From Miscanthus floridulus (Eukaryota; Streptophyta; Magnoliopsida; Poales; Poaceae), in the NCBI RefSeq assembly GCF_019320115.1, contig NC_089587.1:107743158-107807157 (forward strand): DNA of 64,000 nucleotides, read 5' to 3'. The notes below the pieces were generated by a model, which made no database searches, was not told where the DNA came from, and saw only the letters and a program-made list of their open reading frames with translations. Below are positions 10,921-21,500 of this stretch, one piece after another (the first letter of the stretch is position 1; every line of letters begins with the position of its first letter). Both the position numbers and the translations under genes were made by a program.

Positions 10921-11150
10921 GGGTGCGTTTAGATCCAAAATTTTTTGGATTTTGGCTCACTGTAGCATTTCGTTTGTATTTGGTAATTAGTGTCTAATTA
11001 TGGACTAATTAGGTTTAAAAGTTTCGTCTCGCGATTTCTTGACCAACTGTGTAATTAGTTTTTTTTTCGTCTACATTTAGTACTCCATACATGTGCCGCA
11101 AGATTTGATGTGACGGTTACTATGCAAAATTTTTTGGGAACTAAACGGGT
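10921..11150. mobile_element. MITE, GTTTAG family (Tourist-like), copy 2
   Basis: It starts GGGTGCGTTTAGATCC and ends GGGAACTAAACGGGT, with an interior shared with 11611-11851. The corresponding place in the paralogous segment (about 32798) is empty: the flanks GAATGTGG.TAT and GA...TCATGATTC are contiguous there. The target duplication is not clear. Confidence 0.75.
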
Positions 11151-11610
11151 TGAAATCATGATTCCTGTGCTACCGTGTGCTTCCGTTGCAGTCGTATCCG
11201 TCAGAATATTCAGAGCAAGGTGCATGTGCTGCTTAACTATTGTCAGCAGGATCTGGTAACGACAAAGAAAGTTCAAGATTAATGGGGATGGAGTTTTGCT
11301 TAGAACGAACCCAAAAAAACCCCGAATATATGATTGACAAATACTGCAATACGCAAAAGAAAGCAAGACATTGGTGGAAATCTTTTTCTAAAAAAGACAT
11401 TGGTGGAAACATCCATAAATCACGCCCCAGGAAAGACAAATGGTGACCGTGAGGAAACCTTTTGTCCCCAGTTCATGGCACTAGTACAAATCAGGCAACT
11501 TGACGCGGCGTCTGGACCCTTGTTCATGGCATGGGAATCTTCAGAAAAAGAGATCACAAGATTCTTATCACATCTATCTATCTAAGCCATGCGCATGTTA
11601 TGCTAGATAA

Positions 11611-11851
11611 GGCCTTGTTTAGTTGGGTGAAGTTTGAGATTTTAGCTACTGTAGCACTTTCATTTTTATTTGACAATTAGTATTCAATTATGGACTAATT
11701 AGGCTTAAAACGTTCGTCTCGCGATTTCCAATCAAACTGTGCAATTAGTTTTTTTTCGTCTACATTTAATGCTCCATGCACGTATCGCAAGATTCGATGT
11801 GATGGCTACTGTAGCATTTTTTAGAAAAACTGTTTGGAACTAAACAAGGCC
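11611..11851. mobile_element. MITE, GGCCTTGTTTAG family (Tourist-like), copy 3, 241 bp
   Basis: Terminal inverted repeats GGCCTTGTTTAGTT / AACTAAACAAGGCC. Flanks are TAA (11608-11610) and TGA (11852-11854). The paralogous segment at about 33190-33205 has CTAGATAAGTATAAAGG with no insertion. This supports a 3-bp TAA target duplication, with the right copy mutated, as in PIF/Harbinger-derived Tourist elements. Confidence 0.88.
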
Positions 11852-12298
11852 TGAGTGTAAAGGTTCCATATGCTTCTAAAAGCGTGTGTGCGTGCGGTCT
11901 TGAACGATTCCGTGTTCTTGGTCCACTGCAATCGTTTCAATAGCTACTGCCTACTGCCCAGGAAGCCTGACGAATTTTCCCAGTTCCAATGCTATGCGAT
12001 CCGAAAAGCCCGTCGTTTGTTTGCTGTGACTCGATTGGTTCATTGCTGCGCCAAGTCTTCCCTAGCTTTAAGCTATCTGCAGAGAATAAGGTCCTCCACA
12101 CGGACTCGGGACTCTGCTGCATTGACCTCCTGAATCTTAGCTCTCAAAAATCCAAGCACGGTCATTCCGTGCGGTGAGTGATCAGTACTGTACAGCCATT
12201 GCCCGTTCATGTTTCTGGGAAACAGCTGCATATCCTGGTGAAGCATTTTCTTCAACATAATTTGAATTTACTTTTTACTTCTGGTGTAACTTGAGTTT

Positions 12299-12540
12299 AG
12301 TAATTAATTACTTGATAATTAATTACTTGATAATTAATTCTATATACTTCAGATAAATAATTACTTGATAATAATTCTATATACTTCAGATAAATATAAA
12401 TATAAATATAAAATAAAATTACATGAAGCCATTGCCCGTTCAAATTAATAATTAATTACTTGATAATAATTCTATATACTTCAGATAAATATAAATATAA
12501 ATATAAAATAAAATTACATGAAGCATATCAAACACACACC
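12299..12540. repeat. patchwork filler DNA copied from the CACTA 5' region
   Basis: 12441-12540 is identical over 100 bases to 8671-8770. 12363-12428 repeats about 66 bases of the same source, and 12300-12362 repeats short blocks of it (TTAATTACTTGATAAT). Between them lies GCCATTGCCCGTTCA, identical to a stretch at about 12195-12209. The paralogous segment (about 34485) has none of this. Confidence 0.9.
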
Positions 12541-12656
12541 CTGTTCGCTTGTTGGTTTCAACCAGCCCAAACCAGCCAGCCAACAGTGTTTTTCTCTCAC
12601 AATAAACTAGCACCAGCCAGCCCAAACCAGCCCAGAAACCAACCAGCGAACAGGCC
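12541..12656. mobile_element. short MITE, TGTTCGC family, copy 1 (left tip missing)
   Basis: The right end is AACCAGCGAACAGGCC; the left begins CTGTTCGCTTGTTGG directly after the filler, so the outer GGC is absent. It shares the interior TTTCTCTCACAATAAA with 39975-40092 and, in reverse, with 60069-60207. Absent from the paralogous segment. Confidence 0.75.
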
Positions 12657-12908
12657 GAAGATTTCACTTGACATGCATGATATTTGCAGGGATATCCTTG
12701 TCCTGCTTTCGTATGTATATATGCTCATAACTAGGATGTCAGTACATCCCTTAACAGTATGCACAAGACCAGCACAACCGAGACAGCAACACATCCTTTT
12801 ATTTCATTCCGATCCAATGCATGCAGTCCTCATGGCACATAGCAGCTCAAAGTCTGATCCTCATATCTGTTGGCCACCCTTAAAAGTAACTACCAAAAGA
12901 ATAAGGCA

Positions 12909-12933
12909 TATGTTTCTCAAAAAAAAAAGGCAT
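12909..12933 (+). mobile_element. A-tail micro-insertion with target duplication
   Basis: GTTTCTC followed by a run of A, flanked on both sides by AAGGCATAT. The paralogous segment at 34745-34760 has a single AAGGCATAT and no insert. The inserted bases resemble the last bases of the LINE ending at 39497 (TTTTCTCC plus A-run). Confidence 0.7.
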
Positions 12934-12964
12934 ATCATTGTATGCCGAGGAATGTGTCGTAAAT

Positions 12965-13081
12965 TCAACCAGATGGAACCTTGCCTTCCATCAAGCAACC
13001 ATAGAATTCAGGGGTCATAACTTCATTGCTACAATCCCAGCCTAACTCGTCTTCAAGCAGCATGGCAGATTCATCAACACT
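12965..13081 (-). pseudogene. coding-like exon relic of unknown gene, copy 1
   Basis: The minus strand reads an open stretch of about 38 codons (SVDESAMLLEDELGW, then MTPEFYGCLMEG) that ends in TGA. The paralogue at 34805-34901 keeps the same frame with mostly conservative changes and has a good splice donor (GGAAG then GTAAGG) where this copy has GGCAAGG. I do not recognise the protein. It lies downstream of the RING gene on the same strand, so it could be an alternative 3' exon or a piece of another gene. Confidence 0.3.
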
Positions 13082-15239
13082 TCAACAGAGTATAATCCAT
13101 ATCCACTGGACTCCAATGCATTCCCATATTTAGCTACCAATGCAGGTCAAGTTGCAGGGTAACAGGGAAACGAAATACTGCATATTGTACATGACTATAT
13201 TTATTATGAATAAATATGTTTATTAACCAATATACAAGACACTGAGAACCCACGCAACGAATGCTCTTGTTCTCCTAACAGGACAACTTAGTTCAGCTGT
13301 AACAACATACCATCATCTTGCGAAAAACCTCGTCCGAACAAAGACAGGAAGCATATGGTGGCCTCCTTTTAATCTTGTTGCTGACAGCGAACAACAGCTA
13401 CCTTATCACCTGAAAAGAGCAGAAGCATATGAGCACGACAACTGAGAGACTTTACGAGCTTTGTTAAGGAACAATAGACAGTAACAGCGAAACCGTAACA
13501 CATAAGAATGGATCTTAGGATCGGAAAGTCAAAAAGATGCTATTGGGCGGCACTTTAAGAACCAATCGCCTATAGCTTTATTCTCTTAAAATATCAGTTC
13601 AGTTCCACATGAAAGGATTTATTCATTACACAAGTTGAGAAATGGCAGTATGTCACAACAGGAGAAACCCTGCTTTTTTGTTGCCCAGCAAGTTTGCCAC
13701 CACTACATGCCTCATCCACCAAAATAGAAATTAAGATAGACATTAATTTGTGCCAACTAATTCTGGCGGTATAAATGTACTTTCTGTGATGTGTAAAGTG
13801 AAGTACTAGCACTCAATCACTCATAAAGCAGCATAGTTCAGTTTTCTTAATAGCAAGATTACATGAGCAACCCAAGTCAAGAAGTCCACCATTACTTCAA
13901 ATAACAGCATGTATCTGTTGAAGCAATTGGCTAACTTATTCTAAAGGGTGATGCAAGAATAAAAGCTTGAAAGAAAAATCAATCACAAGGTGGATAGGCA
14001 TGTAAGGTGTCCAAGGCCGGCACGCATGGATTCTACTTTGTCTCTTTGCTGTCGAATGCACAGAATTTCTATTAACTTGGTAAATCTCTAAGCTTGTGCA
14101 TGTGATGGTCAGTGTTTTCATACATGAATAAGACAATTAGTTGTTACAGAATTTTGTCACAATAGAGCAAGAATGATGCACTCATATGAGGAGATTAGCA
14201 AAATTCTGTTATAATCAGTGAGACGTGATTTTGGAGTGGACATATTCATGCTGTACCAGAAGTCTAAAACAAAAGCGCTGAACAGGAAGCATAACAAATA
14301 AATAATGGAGGTGTCAAGAAACTAAGTAGCAAATGACCAATAAAGAGATAAGATATTTATTAAGCGACAAAAGAGATTCAGGAATCAAGGTTGCCAAACT
14401 ATCAACATACAGTAGCATGAACTAGTTTCACTCTTTTGAAGGAAATCAAGGCAGATCTGCAAATTCTGTATCTACCACCTTGTCAATAAAAACATACTAA
14501 TCCAGAGAATCAATAGTACAAGATACTAGAGAAAGGTCAATTAAACAAGAGGAATCGATTGTAAACAACACCCAAAATGAACATTCTAGCACATGAGACA
14601 GGTGCATTCCATCAATCAAGCAATGTGACAAACCACCTAAATCCACATCAACATTGTTAGCTTTGCTCTGCCATTTCTTTTCTTCAATCCAAATTCAGCA
14701 GAACAAAAGGTATCTTCTAGCCTTAAACATATAGGACAGGATGATTGATACTTAAAACCTCCAAATAGATGGCATGTTCAGTATTGTGCAGTAATTACTA
14801 ATCACTATCTGCTTAGCTCTGGCTCACATTAGCGCTAAGATAACAGCAACATGCCAATTCTTGTTTAAAATGACTAGGATACTTTAATGAAATTATAATT
14901 TATAAGAGAAAATGCTTAAATTCAATTAAGAACACTCAGCCAGATCAACATAAAGTAACATCAATTCTGTAGGAATGCTTATAGCTGCGCATAGTCTTTG
15001 ATAACACATGTGAAACAAGGCTCATGTAATTAACAGCAGAAAGCACCTAAATATCTTATTGACAAACATTGATTTTGCAGTGCCCAGAGAATCCAGATTT
15101 GGACAATTGATTATTCAAATTCTAACAGAAGAAAATCAGCAAGTGAAGCATATCCTGATCAACTAGCAGACAATACACGACCATATAGAAGAAAAAAAAA
15201 GAATGTAACAGGACCTAAACCTGACTGGAACCTCTGGCT
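13082..15239 (-). other. downstream exon/intron region of the RING paralogue, copy 1
   Basis: No protein-coding signal. On the minus strand there is an acceptor-like CTTTTCAG before GTGATAAGG (about 13415) and AATAAA-type signals at 13200-13230, matching a 3' untranslated exon in copy 2. Copy 2 has a splice donor just after the stop codon (about 37276). The matching 165 bp are deleted here (junction near 15210), so this copy lacks that donor. Confidence 0.5.
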
Positions 15240-15471
15240 CAATCAAAAAAGGGATCCCCCTCGCGTGCCTCCGACATGGCTGTATCTGACTCGGGGTGCG
15301 GAGGCCACTCAAACGACACAGTCTCGCGCCGCTATTGGCAGGTCCACCAGCTCCATCCCCATTCCCCGGTAATAGCCTGTGCGAGCTGCGTGGGCGACGC
15401 CAAGCCGCCAGCGTCGCATAGCTGCCGACGCGGACGCGGCGGTGGGTGGTGGTAGTGAAGCGGGATGGTGA

Positions 15472-16077
15472 TCAGGGTGGGTGGCGGGTCCTGCTCCGAC
15501 GGTGCGGCCTCGTCCTCGGGGTCGTAGGCGGAGGGGATGCGGAAGCGGCAGACGAGGGGTCGTCGGCGGAGGGAATGCGGAAGCGGCAGACGGGGCAGGA
15601 GTTGTGCATCTGGAGCCAGGTGACGATGCAGAAGGAGTGGTAGAGGTGGGCGCAGGGGAGCTTCCGCGCCTCGGAGGTGAGGGGCAGGTCGTCCTTGCAG
15701 ATGGCGCAGACGGCGGCGGGCTCGGCCACCTCGACCGTGGGCAGCGCGGCGATGGAGGCGGCCGTGGCGGGAGGCTCCCCTCCTCCGCCGGGGCCGTGGC
15801 CGGGGCGGCGGTGGCCGTGGCCGTGCTGCTGGAGCACGGAGACGGCGACGTCGAAGGGCCCGTCGCGGGGGCGGGGGCGGTTGAGGTCGACGACGACGAG
15901 GCGGCTAAGGTAGGCACGCGCCTCGTCGGGGTCCATGACGAAGTCGAAGTCGTCGGAGAGCGAGGAGGAGGAGCTGGAAGAATTTTTGCCGTGAATAATC
16001 CAGTGCCCTGTCTTCTCATTATATAGTGTCACTAAACGTAAGTTACAGCTGGAATAATGATAGTGGTGATGGTACAC
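15472..16077 (-). pseudogene. RING-H2 E3 ligase paralogue, 5'-truncated, chimeric ORF
   Basis: Open frame of 201 codons. Residues about 33-175 correspond to the middle and RING part of the intact gene at 37301-38269: the Asp-rich DFDFVMDPDEARAYL, a Gly/Pro-rich linker and a complete RING-H2 (CAIC, then CAHLYH, C, CPVC). The first 32 residues come from the unrelated insertion 15983-16690, so zinc ribbon and original start are gone. Just after the RING a 36-bp tandem duplication (about 15529-15594) and small indels change the frame, replacing the C-terminus with a Pro/Arg-rich tail. Homology to the original stop region persists to about 15240 in another frame. Known of the family: RING-H2 domains recruit E2 enzymes for ubiquitin transfer. 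Inferred: most likely a pseudogene, though the open chimeric frame could encode a protein. Confidence 0.75.
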
Positions 16078-16690
16078 CTTCCTATCCTAGCACTAGGCTT
16101 TGAAGGCAGATTAATTAATCCTAGCGTGCTCTTCGCTCGGCGCGCCGCGCCGCCACAGCATGGCGACGGCGCCAAGCGCAGGTCCCCTGGCGCCACGACG
16201 GCGCGGTGCTACAGCACGAGGCCCGGGAGCGCGACGGCCGCCAGGAACAGCAGCACCTTGGCCGCCCTCCGCACCTCTGAGCCCGCGCCGCAGTGACCCT
16301 GCTGCTGCTGCTGGGGGTGAGGAGCGGCGGCGCCGCCGTCATTTGCGGCGGCGCGCGTCACGGGCGGCGGCGGCGGCGGCGCGGCCATGTGCGCTTGCGT
16401 TAGAAAGTCAGCCCGGCTAGGATCCGGGCACCGGCGAACGCACGGGTTGGGAACTCGCGAGGGCGCCAACGACGCCTGCCATGCTATTCCGCGTCGACAT
16501 CGTCACCTCCGCGCTCTGCCGCCGCCAGCACGCTACGCGCGAGAGCCTAGCGCAGTTGCCCAGGCTGAAATGGCCAACTTTGGTAATTGTTTATGCTTAA
16601 AATGACTAGGTGCGTTGGATGTTGAATGGAGGCACCAGATCAACGGAAAGTTACAACGTGACGTTACAGAGCAAAGTTACTGAATCCGGC
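15983..16690. mobile_element. 0.7 kb insertion inside the RING paralogue
   Basis: Homology to the intact gene stops at about 15982 and resumes at about 16695 with GGAGGAGGTGGAGGCGGAGA, as in 38065-38113. The inserted DNA is GC-rich in the middle and contains a small ORF (16209-16388, minus). I see no clear inverted repeats or target duplication. It may be gene-fragment DNA carried by a Helitron or Pack-type element, or a repair insert. Confidence 0.6.
16209..16388 (-). CDS. small ORF with C-terminal hydrophobic segment, unidentified
   Basis: 59 codons from ATG at 16388 to TAG at 16209. The N-terminus is MAAPPPPPPVTRAA, followed by PHPQQQQQGHCG; the last 17 residues (KVLLFLAAVALPGLVL) form one hydrophobic helix. 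This architecture resembles a tail-anchored or GPI-type C-terminus, or a fragment of a larger gene. It lies wholly inside the insertion 15983-16690. The GC-rich context makes chance ORFs common. Function not assigned. Confidence 0.25.
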   Translation of the reverse strand: MAAPPPPPPVTRAAANDGGAAAPHPQQQQQGHCGAGSEVRRAAKVLLFLAAVALPGLVL

Positions 16691-16730
16691 TCCACGGAGG
16701 AGGTGGAGGCGGAGACTAGGGCTCTCCTTG

Positions 16731-17104
16731 AGGGCCGTTTTGGGTTGTTTGGATCTTTTCATTACGACGAGGAAATTAGAAACTACTTAATAAACTAGGT
16801 TATTTAATTTAGAATTTAACATTCCATAACATTCTAACTTTGACATATAAGTCTATTTTAAATTTATAGGGTGAAAGATAGAAATTGATTTTATAGATCA
16901 CTATACCATGTTTCTACTGTGTAACTTATAAAACGCTCTTCAACTCACTCCCATACGGTAGAAATAGAACACATAAGTATATCTTTCGTTTAGCCCACAA
17001 TAATATACAAATATATTCTATATACAACTATATTAGCTTAATTGATATGTGTCTAAATTATGATTATTAAAATGAATTCAATTCCAAAAATCTAAGCGGG
17101 GCCT
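16731..17104. mobile_element. probable MITE with GGGCC..GTTTGGAT-like ends
   Basis: The left end GGGCCGTTTTGGGTTGTTTGGATC and right end TTCCAAAAATCTAAGCGGGGCC are imperfect inverted repeats around an AT-rich 370-bp body. It truncates the RING paralogue remnant. Confidence 0.5.
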
Positions 17105-17167
17105 AAGATGATCTCCGTTGCTCTGTGTTTCTGTGCGAGCTTATTTGTGACAGAAACAGCTTGTTCT

Positions 17168-17316
17168 GAACACCTTTTTCCCAAATTATAAAACGTTTTG
17201 GATTTTCTAGATTCCTAGGTTTTTGCTACACACCTAGATATAGGTTGTCTAAATACATAATAAAAGTTGTGTATCTAGAAATGTCAAAACTTCTTATAAT
17301 TTAGAACAGATGGAGT
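17168..17316. mobile_element. Stowaway-like MITE
   Basis: Ends TTCCCAAATTATAAAACG.TTT and AACTTCTTATAATTTAGAACAGATGGAGTA, with internal inverted TCTAGAT...ATCTAGA blocks, as in grass Stowaway elements (CTCCCTCCGT-type termini, TA target). The left terminal bases have diverged. Confidence 0.7.
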
Positions 17317-17712
17317 AAGAAGAAAGACCTTGGACAGTATAGAAAAACTCACTTCAGTGCTTTCCACTTCTCAGAATGAGACCATAAGGGCATTCACAAT
17401 GCAGAAACTACCAATAGTTTCTATGTCACAAGACATCACCTACGGAAACCATGTTTCCCAACGCAACAAGCCAATCCTTCACCCCTTCTCTTTCCTATTC
17501 TCTCGGTTGCTTTTCTCTCCTCATCCTGTTGGACATACGCTTTCTTTGGCCCGGTGTGGGGCGGCAGTGTTGGGCGAGGCCATGGGGCCGCTGCAAGTGA
17601 CGGCCGTGCGAGGTCCGCGTGAGGTTTGGGTGGTGTTGTAGGCCGAGGCGCCACACAAGCCCCAGGAGGCGGCATGGGGTGAGGCCGCATGAGGTCCACG
17701 AGGCAGTTCTTG
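17317..17712. other. small third remnant of the duplicated segment edge, then unclassified GC-rich DNA
   Basis: 17335-17390 resembles the starts of copies 1 and 2 (AAAACTC.CT, then GAGACCATAAGG at 17379). 17105-17165 resembles 22785-22865 (AAGATGAT, GTTTCTGTG, TTGTTCTGAACA). 17390-17435 looks like the edge of a GGGCA..CAATG..GAAAC MITE as at 32318. 17436-17712 is GC-rich with no recognised gene. Confidence 0.45.
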
Positions 17713-18561
17713 GCTGAAAGGATCTAAATGGCTAAAGGGGGTGAATAGCCTAATTAAAATTTCCACAGACACTGGAGCCAATTTGTTAGACAATAAGATG
17801 GTCGTATAAGCAAATTGCTCTAGATCTATTACATGCCAAGCAAGTCACCTATCAATGCTAGTTGCTATGATCTGTAAGGTTGATTTTCACACAATCAAAC
17901 AATCTGGCAACTATTTATACATTAGAGAGCTAGCTAAGCAACTAATTACAACTATGCTACACAGCTAGCTAATCAAGCAAGCAAACAAGCTTTACACAAT
18001 TATACTAGAAATTGAATGTGCAAGAGATAGAGCTTTATACTGAACCGACAAGAGATAAAATCAATCAATTGAATACCAAGATGACATAAGATTTATCCCC
18101 GTGGTTCGGTTGCTTGCCGGCAACCTACTCCATGTTGTGGCGATACACTCACTTGGTGGGCCACGCGCTAATAGACATCACATGCCTAGCTCACCACTTG
18201 GGCGCCATAAGAATCAACACGAGAGAGGATCCACAAGCCATGACCAATTCACTAGAGTTGCCTTTCGTGATCTCCCGCGGGGAATAGGCACAAGAACCCC
18301 TCACAATCGATCGATCGGAGCCGGAAACAATCACCAACTTCCGCTCAACGATACTCCAATCACCAGACCGGCTAGGTGACAACAATCACCAAGAGTAACA
18401 AGAGCTTGACCAGCCCAACTCGCCCAACTTGTGCCACAAGATACAAGATCATTAAACAATTCACTAGATGCTCTCCAAATCTCACCCAAATGATGAAATC
18501 AAGGATGCAAGTGAGTGAAGTGTGTTTCTCAGCCCTCAAAAGGTGTGCACAAGTGCGTGGA
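17713..18561. repeat. unclassified dispersed repeat, left part (right part 22514-22735)
   Basis: It begins GGATCTAAATGGCTAAAGGGGGTGAATAGCC, a motif common at the edges of grass LTR repeats, and contains a long non-coding stretch. It is interrupted by the solo LTR at 18562-22508. The right part contains CCGGACAGACGGTCCGGTG, an inverted repeat. Likely part of an LTR retrotransposon, family unknown. Confidence 0.45.
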
Positions 18562-21500
18562 TGTAACACCCTTGGTGTTACACCCTAAATCATTTACTAA
18601 AACATGTCATGAGCATCATACTTGTGTGTTAATGCATGTAGTGAAGTGAGTAGATAATTCATCGCAACTAAAACGATCTACAAAAATGCGAAATGAAAGT
18701 TGCTCCACGATTTTTACAGTTAACAAGTAGGGGTGTAAACTAATTTTTATTGAACAAAAATACTATAGAACATGTATGTGACACTTAAATGAAGTTTGAA
18801 ATATGAACTTTGTGGATGACAATGAAATGCTTGGTATTGAAAAAGAATATTGATAAGTAATATTTTCAGTAGCTTAGAAATGCAATATGAAATTAAGATT
18901 AGCTCAAACGCTTAGAAAATTTCTAAGCTTGTGGACAGCTAGACGCAGCTATGTTTAGCAATTTATTTGGAGAGATTGGGTTAAGGAGTGGTGATGATTC
19001 GATTTAGTAGTTCCATATGCCATCTTGAGTGTAGTAAAGCCGGTTTAGCTTTAGGAGCAATGGTTTGGTCATGATCAACACTTTAAAATTCGGGCGCGTC
19101 ATAGCTTTGTGCTGTCTGGCACCATGCACGTGGTCACCACGCGTGGCCAACTCGCGTCGCCGCACGGTTGTGCCATGCGCGCGCGTGTGGGAGCGCACCG
19201 GCTGGCCGTGGCCACCATGGCCTTGCCGCGACTTGGCCGCACCGCTAGGCCACCGGTCCGCTCTGCACCCGACCGCCCCTACCACCGTGGTTGTCGTTGG
19301 TGCTCCTGTTGCCTCCGCGCCCGCGTCGTGTCGATGCCGCTACCGCTACTATCTCATCACCACGCTGCGCGCCTGCCGCTACGCTGCGCTGCTGGCCCGG
19401 CTTGACGCTACGCGCACGAGGCAATGTCGTCGTCGCCTTGCCATTTATGGCACTACGTCGCGTGGGCCATGTCGGCAGCGAGTGTGTGGCCGTCGGCTAG
19501 TGCTTGGCCATGGGCCGCCCTGGTCATGCTAATCGGGTCCCGCCAAGCACGCACATGCCGAGCCTCTTACCGAGTTCCCACCACCTTCTATCCGCTCACT
19601 TCTCCCCTGTCTGCCTCTCTGCTGCCACCGCCGCTGCACCGTGCTAGAGCGCCTAGACGCGAGAGGACGCCTTCCATTAATTTGCTACGTCCACTGCTCC
19701 GCCCTCACGTCCCCTCTCTAGCCGTCCCCACCCCGCTTTGATTGTGGCTCAGCCGAGCCTTAATTTTGGATCTTCACCCTGCCACCGTGCCGTTATGACC
19801 CATCACCGCTCGCACCATGGCCAATCCTCTCCACTTAGTCCCACGTCGAATTGGCTGCACCAATAGTTCCGCCTTGAGCCCCTCTACGTCGTGCGCACGC
19901 TAGTCGCAGCTCTAGTGCCACCTCCTCGCCGCTGACGCGGTCCGCCGTTCACCTTGCGGTGCGCACGTGGCCAGCCTCACTCGGGTCATCTCCGACCGAG
20001 TCGACACCTCAGTTAGGTCACTAGTGAGTTTTCATTCCTCACCCGCTACCCCTACTACCTTGTTGTTGTTGTGGCTCACTAGAATGCCATCACCATTGCC
20101 GCAGGGTGACCACCGTCGTGTAGAGGTCCTTCTACGGTGTCCCGGCTCATGCAACCGCCGCCCATCACCTCGTGTAGACCTCCTTGGTGAGATTCAGCAT
20201 CTTAGCTAGGTTAGCATGGGTCCCGGGTGGCCGGCGCTGTCGCCAGTGCCACCGTTCGCCGTGTCGGAGCGCGCGGGGGAGGCCATGGACCATGCCATTA
20301 TAAAGAGAAGATAGTGCAAGGGTATTTTTGCATAGGTGCTGTCTCTAGAAATAGTAACGTGGACTGTAGGTTGTTTTGTTCAGAGTCTAGGAGCGCTTTT
20401 GTTAATATGTCAGCGCGCACATGGGCTCCTCATCGTGGGCCGCATCCACGCGCGGGCCGCGCCTCACGTGGGCCACGTTGGGCCGGATTCGGTTATCTTT
20501 TTCGTGGAAAATAGAAATAGCTTTTCATTTTTATTTCTGAGCTGAACTTTGATAATTAATATAAAATGATATAGATGTCCAAAAATTATGAAACTAATTT
20601 TTGTTGGGTTTCCAAAAATATCGTCTACCTGTGAGTACAGTTAGTTCATACATATCTGTGTGGATGCTAAGGAGCATTAAAATAGTTGAGATGCTTAGTA
20701 TTATTTTGATTAATAATTGTAAGAATTCTTGTGGTAGATTGGTGATAGCAAAAACTCTAGAATCTTTATGGTTGCTTCATTGTATTATTATGTGCTCACT
20801 GTAATTTTTGTAGCCCTAGAATAGACTACTTAATAGGTAGCTAAATACCCATTAAGGCTAAAGGAATAATGGCATGATATTGGTTTATAAAAGTTAAGCA
20901 CATGTAGGGTGAGCTTGAAATCTATTTGGTAGAGATAATGATTAGCTTAGTATCTTAGTCATTAGAGCTAGCTTAGTAGCTTAGCATGTGTATTCTTATT
21001 TTAAGAGTTGTTGTTGCTAAAATACTAAGTGTTGCATCATCATTGCATGCATGTAGAGAACGAGTTGGTGGAGTTCGTGACCACCGGAGAGCAGGAGTAC
21101 GAGGAGGAGGTCCTCGTACAAGAGGAAGCCCCACATCCACTGACGACTGACATAGCTAACAATCCGCCTGCCCAAGTCAAGCCCCGATGCATAACCCTTA
21201 TTTTGAATAATCACTGAATATTTATATGTGATGTGTATTTACATTACATGATTTATATTGAAACTACATGCATAGATAAACCTACCTATGAGTCCTACTA
21301 ACATAGGTTGAGTAGCTGCTATGCTTAGGCTATCGGTAGCATGAGTAACATGCCGTTACTCATAATAGGTGATTATTATTATTACTCTCATGATAAAATG
21401 GTGAAAGAAAAAAGAGATCAGATAGGGATATGATAGGGTATTGGTGGGTGTAATAGGTTGTGTCCCACGGCCAACGAGGCATAGCTTGGTTACACTATTT

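Larger units (their letters stand above)
10772..16733. repeat. segmental duplication, copy 1
   Basis: It aligns collinearly with 32643 to about 38113, roughly 90-95% identical by eye (for example 13021-13380 against 34841-35200). It covers an untranslated and intronic stretch and the RING-H2 gene on the minus strand. Copy 1 carries extra insertions: MITEs at 10921, 11611 and 12541, filler at 12299-12540, an A-tail at 12909 and 0.7 kb at 15983-16690. It lacks about 165 bp that copy 2 has just downstream of the RING stop codon. Its RING end is reduced to a 40-bp remnant (about 16695-16733) and the zinc-ribbon exon part is missing. Confidence 0.9.

Noticed and set aside
19065..19532. 155-codon ORF within the solo LTR as a captured gene
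   Set aside because: Arg/Cys-rich, GC-driven, no motif, and overlapping ORFs of similar length in other frames.
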